Source of the DNA: Chloroflexota bacterium
GTDB lineage: Bacteria; Chloroflexota; Anaerolineae; Aggregatilineales; Aggregatilineaceae
DNA: 47,480 bases
Reading direction: 5' to 3'
NCBI GenBank assembly: GCA_012729765.1
Contig: JAAYCM010000129.1
Coordinates: 1 to 47,480, forward strand
In this document: positions 33,489 through 41,402 of the stretch, one piece after another
Numbering within the stretch: the first letter of the stretch is position 1
Layout of the letters: the number at the start of each line of letters is the position of its first letter
Notes under the pieces: generated by a model
Told to the model about the DNA's origin: nothing
Database searches by the model: none
The model's input: only the letters and a program-made list of their open reading frames with translations
Program-made: the position numbers and the translations under genes

Positions 33489-36400
33489 AGCTGCTGCGCT
33501 TCTTCATCAAGCACTCACTGCGCGATATGTGGCGCAACCGGGCGCGCACCGTCTTTGCCCTGATCTGTGTCGCAACGGGCGTTACCGCGGTGGTCGCACT
33601 GCGCTCGATGGCATTCATGGTGGGCGACGAGCTGACGACCGATCTGGCCGAGATGAACCGGGGCGATATTCGGCTGTATGCTTCGCGCGGGACGCCGGAG
33701 ATCGTGACGCTCTCGCGCGAAGGCGACCCGATTTTTTCGGCGGAAGGCGAGCGCGCGATCCGTGAATGGGCCGCCGAAGAAGGTGTGACTTTCTCCGGGG
33801 CGCGGCTGAACAATATCTCGTCGGTGCGCGCCATCGAGAACGGCACGGCGGGACCGCCAACGCTCAACCTGACGCTGCTGATCGAGCCGGAGCACTACCC
33901 GTTTTACAGCGAGATCATCCTGTCGGAGCCGGCTGGCGTGCCGCTGAGGGATGTTTTTCCGCCCGGCAGCGAAGCGGAATCGGTAGCCAGTGTGCTGCTC
34001 CCCAGGCTGGGCGCGCTGAGCAGCGTCGTGATGCCGCGCTGGAACGGGGCGGCGGGCAGCACGTGGGCCACCTATCCCGCCTATCTGATCGCGCACCCGC
34101 GCCCGGTCGTGATCTCCAGCAACCTGACGCGCCAATCCAGCCTGGGCCTGAGTCTGGGCGACTACGTGCGCCTGGGTGCGCCGGATACGATCTACGAGGT
34201 GCGCGGTATCGCCCCCGCGACCTCGGAGTCGATTCTCACCGTGCCGCCGACGGTCTTTCTCGACTTCCTGTACGCGCCGCTGACCGATCTCCCGCTGCTG
34301 GGCGATCCGGTGCTGCCGGAGCAGATCTTCATCCAGGTGCCGCTGGGGCGCGATATCGCGGCGGCGGAAGCGAGCCTGATCCGCTACCTGGAGCGTACGT
34401 TCCCCTCGCGCACGAATTTCGACCTGAACCTGAACCGCGAGTCGGTGCCAGACCTGGAAGAGAATAATGACGAGGCCGCCAGCGTGCTCGACGATATGAT
34501 CCTGGTGATGGGGCTGTCGTCGCTGCTGATCGGCGGGATCGGGATCATCAATACGATGCAGGTGATCGTCAGCCGCCGCACGCTGGAAATCGCCGTGCTG
34601 AAGACGCTCGGCCTCAAGGGCAGCCGGATCACGGGCCTGTTCATGGTCGAGGCGCTGCTGATGGGCCTGCTCGGCAGCGCGTTGGGCGTGGTGATTGGCG
34701 TCGCGCTCAGCTATACGATCAAGAGTGTGGGCGAAGAGGCGTTTCAGCTCACGCTCGTGTGGCGGCTGTATCCCGAAGCGATGCTGAGCGGGATGTTCCT
34801 GGGTGTGGTGATCACGGTGCTGTTCGGCTTTCTGCCGACTCTGATCGCGGGGCAGGTGCGCCCGGCGGTCGTGCTGCGACCCAACGAGGCACAGATGCCG
34901 GCGGCAGGGCTGCTGCAAACGCTGGCCACGCTGATCGTGATGATCGTCGTGCTGGGGCTGCTGGTCGATACCATCGTGGAAGGCGCGATCGCAATCAGCC
35001 CGGTGTATATGATCACCGGGGGTGGGGCGCTGGTGGGGCTGTTCGCGGGGGTGATCATCGCTAACACCGGCCTGGGCCAGCCGATCCCGGCGTATTACCG
35101 CTTCCGGCTGCCGCGCCGCTTCGAGCGCCTGCAAAACGCGATCACAGGGCCGGTGGGCATCCTGACGGGGCTGCTGCCGGTTACGGCGTGGCGCGGGATG
35201 GAGCGGCACCTGCGCGGCCAGGCAGCGATCACCCTGGGGCTACGCGGGCTGCGCCAACTGCTGCTGATCTACGGGTCATTGGCAATCGGCGCGGCGCTGG
35301 CCTCGCTGATCCTGTTGATCGGCAGCGAGGTCTGGATCCCTCTTGGTCTGGGCGAGACGAAGCCCGCCGGGCATATCGTGGATGCGGTCGAGGGCGGCTC
35401 GGCCCGCTGGGTGATCACCTGGGCGGCGCTCACGCTGGCGATCGGGCTGGCAATCCGGCTGCTGAGCCGGGCGCTGGTCGGGCTGGTGGCGATGAGCACG
35501 CTGGGGGTCACGGTTGGTGGGCTGATCGGTTGGCTGATCGGGCGTGCGGGCGCGCTGGTGCTGGATGGAACCGGCACCTGGACCTTTCTGGCGGAGATAT
35601 CGACCGGGATCGTGCTGGTCGAAGCAGCGCTGGCAGCCATGGCGGCGGTGTTCGTCGGCTACTGGCTGCTGGTGTGGCTGGTGGGCCGGATGTCGGGCGG
35701 GGCGCTGATGGGCCTGGTGAGCCTGGTGTTGGTCGGGCTGCTGGCGGGCGCGGCCCAGATCGTCGCCGGGCTGGGCGTGGGCGCGCTGCTGGCGCTCGGC
35801 GCTGTCGCGCTGATCGGCGGGCTGGTGATCGGGCGCACGGCACGATCCGGTGAGGCGGCGCGTCCGTTGGCGGAACAGTCGCGCGCGGAAGAGGCCGGGG
35901 GCATCCCGGCGGCTCCCACGCTGAGGCTGCCCGGCACCTCGCTGCTGATGATGAGTATGGCCGGGCTGGTGGGCGGCCTGCTGCTGGTGGATGTGGGCGG
36001 CGAGCGCCTGTGGTGGGCCGGTGCAGGGCTGGCGCTGCTGGTCTTTGCCGGGCTGTGGCGCGCGCTGCGCCGGCGCTATAAGGTCGATGGGCGGCTGGTG
36101 CTGCGCGAGATGGCGAGCCGCCGCAGTCGGGTCGCTTCGACGCTGTTGGGGCTGAGCGTCGGGCTGGCGGGGCTGAGTCTGGTTTCGCTGACGACCGGCG
36201 CGGCGACGCATCTGCTGGAAACGCAGATGTCGGGCCGGATCGAAGGAAACCTGCTGGTGATCGCGCGTGTGCCGGATCAGGTCGAAACCATCGAAGCGGC
36301 GCTGGCCGGTTCGGAAGGCGTCGAGGCGTATTCGAGCTACAGGATTTACTCGGCGGCGCTGCTGGCGATCAACGGGGAGACGGTTTCGCCGACATTTCAT

Positions 36401-37306
36401 TCCCCTGAGGATGAGCCGGGCGGTATGGGCGGGAACGGCAGGGCGACACAGGGCTTCCCGCTGATGCTCGCGCAGCGCGGCTCGCTGGCCGATCTGCCGG
36501 AATACGAGATGTCCGCCGGGCGGCAGTTGGAGCCGTCCGACGCGGGCGAACACGTGATTATGCTGCGCGAGTCGTTCATCACGCAGGAACTGGGTATCGA
36601 GGTTGGCGACCGGCTGATGCTGTTATTCGAAAACGGCGTTTCGCAGGCGGATGATGTGATGCTGCGGCTGACGGTGATTGGGCTGGTCGACTCGCAGTCG
36701 GCGCTGACGGGCTATGCCGACCAGTTCCTTGTGCCGCCGGACACACTGCCGGGTACCGTCAAGCCGATGAACATGATGACGGTAGCGCGGGTGGACGAGT
36801 CGGACGATGCATATATGGACGGCGCGCTGGTGGCGCTCTCGAATATTCCCGGCGTGTTCGCCATCGAACTGAGCGCCCTGACGCAGCTTCTCGAAAGCCT
36901 GATCAACCAGTTCAAGGCGCTGCCGACGCTGGTGGCGTGGCTGGCGCTGATCTCCGGCACGGCGATTATCGCCAACACGGTCGCGCTGGCCACGCAGGAA
37001 CGCCGCCGGCAGATCGGTGTGATGAAGGCGGTCGGGCTGAAGGGGCGGCGCGTGCTGGCGATGCTGATGATCGAGAACGGGCTGATCGGCCTGATCGCCG
37101 GGCTGATCGGGATCGCGGTCGGCCTGCTGCTGACGGTCGTGCTGGTGCTGGCCAGCCCTGGCCCCGACCAGCTTATGGATGCGCTGGAGATGGAAACGAT
37201 GGGGTGGTTGCTGGTGATGTCGATTGCGGTGGCGATTGGCGCGGCAACACTCTCGGCCTGGAGCGCCGCCGCCGAAAAACCGATGAACGTGCTGCGCTAC
37301 GAATAG
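33485..37306 (+). CDS. Very large FtsX-type ABC permease
   Basis: A 1273-residue membrane protein. Residues 15-37 hold the first membrane helix, followed by a MacB periplasmic-core-like domain. The first FtsX domain is near 330-460 (LLIGGIGIINTMQVIVSRRTLEIAVLKTLGLKGS and downstream helices). A hydrophobic middle region (about 480-860) has many Gly/Ala/Leu helices and no recognised domain. The second FtsX domain is near 1140-1270 (ALISGTAIIANTVALATQ, QIGVMKAVGLKGRRVLAMLMIENGLIG). This is two MacB-like halves in one chain, with extra membrane helices; ordinary MacB is about 650 residues. It acts with the preceding ATPase. Confidence 0.92.
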   Translation: MKLLRFFIKHSLRDMWRNRARTVFALICVATGVTAVVALRSMAFMVGDELTTDLAEMNRGDIRLYASRGTPEIVTLSREGDPIFSAEGERAIREWAAEEGVTFSGARLNNISSVRAIENGTAGPPTLNLTLLIEPEHYPFYSEIILSEPAGVPLRDVFPPGSEAESVASVLLPRLGALSSVVMPRWNGAAGSTWATYPAYLIAHPRPVVISSNLTRQSSLGLSLGDYVRLGAPDTIYEVRGIAPATSESILTVPPTVFLDFLYAPLTDLPLLGDPVLPEQIFIQVPLGRDIAAAEASLIRYLERTFPSRTNFDLNLNRESVPDLEENNDEAASVLDDMILVMGLSSLLIGGIGIINTMQVIVSRRTLEIAVLKTLGLKGSRITGLFMVEALLMGLLGSALGVVIGVALSYTIKSVGEEAFQLTLVWRLYPEAMLSGMFLGVVITVLFGFLPTLIAGQVRPAVVLRPNEAQMPAAGLLQTLATLIVMIVVLGLLVDTIVEGAIAISPVYMITGGGALVGLFAGVIIANTGLGQPIPAYYRFRLPRRFERLQNAITGPVGILTGLLPVTAWRGMERHLRGQAAITLGLRGLRQLLLIYGSLAIGAALASLILLIGSEVWIPLGLGETKPAGHIVDAVEGGSARWVITWAALTLAIGLAIRLLSRALVGLVAMSTLGVTVGGLIGWLIGRAGALVLDGTGTWTFLAEISTGIVLVEAALAAMAAVFVGYWLLVWLVGRMSGGALMGLVSLVLVGLLAGAAQIVAGLGVGALLALGAVALIGGLVIGRTARSGEAARPLAEQSRAEEAGGIPAAPTLRLPGTSLLMMSMAGLVGGLLLVDVGGERLWWAGAGLALLVFAGLWRALRRRYKVDGRLVLREMASRRSRVASTLLGLSVGLAGLSLVSLTTGAATHLLETQMSGRIEGNLLVIARVPDQVETIEAALAGSEGVEAYSSYRIYSAALLAINGETVSPTFHSPEDEPGGMGGNGRATQGFPLMLAQRGSLADLPEYEMSAGRQLEPSDAGEHVIMLRESFITQELGIEVGDRLMLLFENGVSQADDVMLRLTVIGLVDSQSALTGYADQFLVPPDTLPGTVKPMNMMTVARVDESDDAYMDGALVALSNIPGVFAIELSALTQLLESLINQFKALPTLVAWLALISGTAIIANTVALATQERRRQIGVMKAVGLKGRRVLAMLMIENGLIGLIAGLIGIAVGLLLTVVLVLASPGPDQLMDALEMETMGWLLVMSIAVAIGAATLSAWSAAAEKPMNVLRYE

Positions 37307-37338
37307 ACGCGGCACGGCCTGATCAGAAATCGGATGGT

Positions 37339-37367
37339 GGGGTGGGCGGCAGTGCCCACCCCGTTTT
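37339..37367 (+). terminator. Terminator of the MacB-type operon
   Basis: A perfect 9-bp stem GGGGTGGGC/GCCCACCCC (37339-37347, 37354-37362) followed by GTTTT. Confidence 0.8.
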
Positions 37368-37386
37368 GTGCCTCGACTGCGCGCGG

Positions 37387-38931
37387 CTATTGGACGACGG
37401 GAATGGCGGCCTCGATGCCGCGCAGGGTGACGTGATAGTAGTTGATCCAGACCTGGCCCATCGGCGTCTGGAGCAGCGCCCAGTTGTAATCGCTGGTGCG
37501 CCCGATGATGGTGTAGGTCCCCGGCACCAACTCTCCGGCGGGCGAGAGCATATAAGCCTCATGATAGACCGGGCGCGGGATCGAGACGACGCCCACCGGC
37601 AGCTCGATGATGCCGGCTGGCTCCGTCACCTGTGGGATGGCATCCCAACTGCCCCGGAAGATGATATGCATGATACGCACCCAGCCCGTGCCAAACGGGC
37701 TTTCCACGCGGACCCAGGGCAGGGTAGGGTGACGCCCGGAGACGTTAAGCCGTGTGCCGCCGGGCAGTGAGCCGAGCGCGGTGAACTCGACGCCGGGACC
37801 GCTGCGCACGTTGAGCCGGTGAATGTTGACGATGGCGACGTCGGGGGGCAGCGGGGCGGCTTCAATCTCGACTGCCGGGATGTCTACCAGGCTGCCGACG
37901 AGCGTGATCCCGCTGAAGTGCATCCAGCCGATCTTGCCATCCATCGCCACCTTGAGCCACAGGCCGTCCAGTGAGCGTGCCACAACGCCCGCTTCCTGGC
38001 CCAGCCCGGCGGCCCACATCGGGGCGCTGCCGAAGCCGGGCGCGCTGTAGGCGACCTTGCGCTCGATCTCGATCAGCACCTTGGCGAAAGCCTGCCCGCT
38101 GGCTTCGGGGCCGCGCGGCCCGGTTACATCGGATACAACACGGATGCTGTCCGCATTGCCTACCAGGCTCACGCTGCTGACCGGAATCCAGCCGATGCCG
38201 AACGTCCCGGCGACCTGCCACCACGCGTTATCGGCGCTGCGCCCGCTGGCCGGGATCGCGGTTCCGGCGGTCAGGGTCGTGAGCACGGTGCCACCGCCCG
38301 GCTCAGTCGTGACGACGGTGTCGGCGTTCACGCGGATGGTCGGGCCGTCGAAGGATGGGCCGGGATCGCTCACGAGTGGGACCAGTGCCGCATCCCCCCG
38401 GAAGGCGACCGATCCGGCGGTGACGAAGCCCGACCCGCTGCGGGTATCGACCTGCCACCACAGCCGGTCGGCGGTGCGCCCGATCACGGTCAGGGTCGTG
38501 CCGGTGGGCGCGATCCCGATAATGAACGAGTCCTCATTCGGGTTGCGATAAACCGTCGCCGGGAAACGATCGACGATCACCGTCGCGCTTTCGAGCGTGC
38601 CGACCGGCTCACTCACGACGGGCACCGAGGCGAAGATTCCCCGAAAGACGACGACCAGGTTGCTGACCCAGCCGACGCCAAAGGGTGACTGGACCCGCCA
38701 CCACTGGCCGTTGGCGGAGCGCCCGGTGACGGCCAGCTCGGTCCCACCGGGCACCGAGCCGAGGATGGTGGTATTGGCAGCCGGGCCGCTGCGCACGTTG
38801 ACAGCGCCGGAATTGATCACAACAACATTTTCGCCCTGAGCGAGAGCCGGTGCAGCCCAGGGTAGTAAGACCGAAAGTAAGGCGAGAATCGTGCAGACAA
38901 CCAGAGCAGCGGCGCGAGTTGATCGGATCAT
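37387..38931 (-). CDS. Secreted protein with six SH3-like repeats
   Basis: A 514-residue exported protein: signal peptide about 1-31 (ending APALAQG), then six bacterial SH3-like repeats of about 75-80 residues. Repeat marks recur: VNVRSGPAANTTILGSVPGGT, RSANGQWWRV, GVGWVSNLVVVFRG and the closing VPVVSEP. Repeats 1 and 5 are closest to the SH3b consensus; 2, 3, 4 and 6 are divergent (4 has lost the NVRSGP motif). SH3b domains bind peptidoglycan or other wall polymers, so the protein is probably wall-associated, but no enzymatic domain is visible. A strong AGGAGAGGAATC ribosome site precedes the ATG. It is convergent with the MacB-type operon. Confidence 0.92.
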   Translation of the reverse strand: MIRSTRAAALVVCTILALLSVLLPWAAPALAQGENVVVINSGAVNVRSGPAANTTILGSVPGGTELAVTGRSANGQWWRVQSPFGVGWVSNLVVVFRGIFASVPVVSEPVGTLESATVIVDRFPATVYRNPNEDSFIIGIAPTGTTLTVIGRTADRLWWQVDTRSGSGFVTAGSVAFRGDAALVPLVSDPGPSFDGPTIRVNADTVVTTEPGGGTVLTTLTAGTAIPASGRSADNAWWQVAGTFGIGWIPVSSVSLVGNADSIRVVSDVTGPRGPEASGQAFAKVLIEIERKVAYSAPGFGSAPMWAAGLGQEAGVVARSLDGLWLKVAMDGKIGWMHFSGITLVGSLVDIPAVEIEAAPLPPDVAIVNIHRLNVRSGPGVEFTALGSLPGGTRLNVSGRHPTLPWVRVESPFGTGWVRIMHIIFRGSWDAIPQVTEPAGIIELPVGVVSIPRPVYHEAYMLSPAGELVPGTYTIIGRTSDYNWALLQTPMGQVWINYYHVTLRGIEAAIPVVQ

Positions 38932-39094
38932 GATTCCTCTCCTGATTTGGACACCGGATTACTCGAATGTAGTTCAGGGATAGTGTGGATCGGTGGCTGC
39001 TCTTAGTATACTCGAAATGCGCGAGAACACATCTGGCGCGGAGTGAGTTCCAGCAAATCTGAAAGCAGTGTCTTTGACGAACCGAGAGCGGCTG

Positions 39095-40270
39095 TCAGCC
39101 GATGCGCTTGCCGGTTTTCTGGTCGAAGAGATAGAGGTGTTCGGGCGGGAAGTAGAGCTGGAGCATGTCGTTGGGACGGGCCTGGATGTCGAGCGGGGCG
39201 CTCACCACGCAGGGATGCTCGCCGATGTGGACGTGCAGCAGTTGGCGGCGCTCGGAGTAGAGCAGCTCGGCGTGCTCGACGCGGGCGGGGATGCCATCGG
39301 GCACGAGCTCGATCGCTTCGGGGCGGATGCCCAGCCATACCGCCTGCCCCTCGTTGAGCGCCGGGCGGATCGGGCCGGTGCTGAAGTGCCGGCTGGCCCA
39401 CGTGCTGCCGCTGATGCGCCCGGCAAACAGGTTCATGCCTGGCGACCCGAAGAACTGCGCCACGAAGGCATTGACCGGCGTCGTATACAGCGCGTGATAG
39501 GTGCCGATCTGCTCGAACTTGCCGTTGTTCATAATCGCGATCCGGTCGCCCATCGTGCTCGCCTCGATCTGGTCGTGGGTGACATAAACCGAGGTGATCT
39601 GATAGTGGCGCAGCAGGCGCTTGATTTGCAGGCGGGTTTCGACGCGCAGCTTGGCGTCGAGATTGGAGAGCGGCTCGTCGAACAGAAATATCTTCGGATC
39701 GCGCGCGATACAGCGGGCAATCGCGACACGCTGCTGCTCACCCCCGGAAAGGGTGGGCGGTTTGCGGCTGAGCAGGTGCTCGACCTCGATGCCCATGACA
39801 TCCACGATATAACGGATGCGCTGCGGGATGCGTTCCGGGTGGCGGCGCACGATATCGAAGAAGCCGATATTGTCGCGGGCGGGCAGATGGGGAAAAAGCG
39901 CGTAGTTCTGGAACACCATGCCGATCCCGCGCTCACTGGGCGGAATCTCGGAAATGGGGACGCTGTCGTAGAGCACTTCGCCGTTGTCGGGGGTGACGAG
40001 GCCGGCGATGACCTTCAGCAGTGTGGTCTTGCCGCAGCCAGAAGGCCCCAGAATGCCGAGCGTCTCGCCATCGTGAATCGTGAGTGAAAGATCGTCGATG
40101 GCGTGCTGGCGGTTGGGCGGCTCCGGCTGGGTGCGCATATGGCGCATATAGTCCGAGGTGCCGCGGTCGATCAGGCCGCGCGCGCCGCTGGCCAGCACAT
40201 TGTCAAACTCCGAGGTCTTGCTCTCCGCGCCAAAGTGCTTGGTCACGTGTCGCAGGACAATGACCGGCAT
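39095..40270 (-). CDS. ABC transporter ATPase with N-terminal insertion
   Basis: A 391-residue CUT1/UgpC-like ATPase: Walker A GPSGCGKTT, Q-loop FQNYALFPHL, signature LSGGEQQRVAIARCI, Walker B FLFDEPLSNLDAKLR, switch VTHDQIEA, and a C-terminal TOBE-like domain with LGIRPEAIELVP. An insertion of roughly 40 residues (about 14-54, SKTSEFDNVLASGARGL) splits the first strands, in the place where ProV-type ATPases have their helical insertion. It therefore mixes MalK-like and ProV-like features. No permease is nearby. It begins 21 bases after the glycosyltransferase gene and is probably cotranscribed; substrate is unknown. Confidence 0.92.
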   Translation of the reverse strand: MPVIVLRHVTKHFGAESKTSEFDNVLASGARGLIDRGTSDYMRHMRTQPEPPNRQHAIDDLSLTIHDGETLGILGPSGCGKTTLLKVIAGLVTPDNGEVLYDSVPISEIPPSERGIGMVFQNYALFPHLPARDNIGFFDIVRRHPERIPQRIRYIVDVMGIEVEHLLSRKPPTLSGGEQQRVAIARCIARDPKIFLFDEPLSNLDAKLRVETRLQIKRLLRHYQITSVYVTHDQIEASTMGDRIAIMNNGKFEQIGTYHALYTTPVNAFVAQFFGSPGMNLFAGRISGSTWASRHFSTGPIRPALNEGQAVWLGIRPEAIELVPDGIPARVEHAELLYSERRQLLHVHIGEHPCVVSAPLDIQARPNDMLQLYFPPEHLYLFDQKTGKRIG

Positions 40271-40291
40271 GGATGAAGGTCCTTTCGCCTC

Positions 40292-41197
40292 TCAGGAACG
40301 GATGTTATAGGCCAGAAAGGCGCGCAGCGAGTGCAGCACGATGCCGGTGAACAGGGTTTGAATCCCGATCAGGCTCAGCAGCACGCTGATCAGCGCGTAG
40401 CCGACCGCAAGCCGCTGGTAGGTGTTGTAGCGGTCCACGACGACCAGCCCCAGGATCAGCCCGACCATCAGGATCAGCGCACCGGAGACGCCGAAGAAGA
40501 ACAGCGGGCGGTGCTGGCTGACCAGCGCGATGATGCCGTTGAGCACCTGCATCCCGTGCTGAACCGGGTTGCGCTTGGAGGGCTCGGCATAGGTGACGGA
40601 CACGGGGATTTCCGTGACGGCCAGGTGATGCTGGTGGGCGAGAAACTGCATCTCGGATTCGATGGAGAAGCCCCCATTGGGCCGGAAGTTAAGCTGCTGG
40701 AGTGCAGCCCGTGAGAGCGCGCGGAATCCGCTCTGCGAGTCGGTCAGCGGGACGCCGGACGCGACGTTGGTTGCCAGTGTCAGGGCGTGCTGGCCGAAGA
40801 TACGCCAGCGCGGGATGCGGCTGCGGATGGTCAGGAAGCGCGAGCCGACCACCATATCGGCCTGCTGGTTCTCGATGGGGGCCAGCAGCGCGGGGATTTC
40901 GGTCGGGTCGTGCTGGCCATCACCGTCGATCAGCACGACGATCGCGGCGTCCATCTGGCGAGCGTGGCGCAGCCCGGTATTAACCGCTTCGGCCTTGCCC
41001 CGGTTGGTGTCGTGCCGGATCAGCACTGCGCCAGCTTCTTCGGCAAGCTGGGCGGTGAGGTCGGTCGAGCCATCGTCCACGACGATGACCTGATCGACAT
41101 AGTGCCGGGTTTTCAGCACTACACTGCCGATAAAGCGGTCTTCGTTATGGGCCGCGATGACGGCAATTTTAGGTGAAAGCGCAGGCGTTTCGGTCAC
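40292..41197 (-). CDS. Membrane glycosyltransferase family 2 (DPM-like)
   Basis: A protein of about 301 residues. The GT2 catalytic domain is at about 10-215: nucleotide-sugar strand KIAVIAAHNED, VIVVDDGSTD, the DXD-type IDGDGQHDPTE and acceptor-site features GFRALSR and SIESEMQ. Two membrane helices follow (about 233-255 and 265-290). This matches dolichyl- or undecaprenyl-phosphate mannosyl/glucosyltransferases, which load sugars on a lipid carrier. GTG at 41197 is preferred, with GGAAG nearby; TTG at 41209 is an alternative. It is cotranscribed with the ABC ATPase and divergent from the LCP protein, so roles in envelope glycan are likely. Confidence 0.9.
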   Translation of the reverse strand: MTETPALSPKIAVIAAHNEDRFIGSVVLKTRHYVDQVIVVDDGSTDLTAQLAEEAGAVLIRHDTNRGKAEAVNTGLRHARQMDAAIVVLIDGDGQHDPTEIPALLAPIENQQADMVVGSRFLTIRSRIPRWRIFGQHALTLATNVASGVPLTDSQSGFRALSRAALQQLNFRPNGGFSIESEMQFLAHQHHLAVTEIPVSVTYAEPSKRNPVQHGMQVLNGIIALVSQHRPLFFFGVSGALILMVGLILGLVVVDRYNTYQRLAVGYALISVLLSLIGIQTLFTGIVLHSLRAFLAYNIRS

Positions 41198-41350
41198 GGC
41201 AGCTTCCAAAATCCACGTTGCTCAGGTATGTCAGTGATCTTTGCCAGCATTTTAACACTTTCCCGGCGCGGCGAAAGGGTGGTGTTAGCCGGGCGTAGAG
41301 CGGTCGTAGGACAGATTCGATAGTTGGCGAAGGCGTGCAGGCGGAAGTGC

Positions 41351-41359
41351 TGGTATACT
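41351..41359 (+). promoter_or_regulatory. Extended -10 element for the LCP gene
   Basis: TGGTATACT is an extended -10 (TG-N-TATACT), 44 bases before the LCP ATG. The nearest -35-like TTGGCG is 24 bases away, so recognition would rely on the extended element. Confidence 0.35.
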
Positions 41360-41402
41360 TGGGCGCTTGATCGACACCCTGAACGAACTTTGAGAGGTCG
41401 CT

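Noticed and set aside
33515..35209. 564-codon minus-strand open frame within the FtsX permease
   Set aside because: Composition is Arg/His/Gln-rich, typical of antisense GC-rich DNA, and the plus frame carries the permease motifs.
37387..38931. Repeats in the SH3 gene as a DNA repeat array
   Set aside because: Similarity is at the protein level in units of about 230 bases; no exact repeated DNA.
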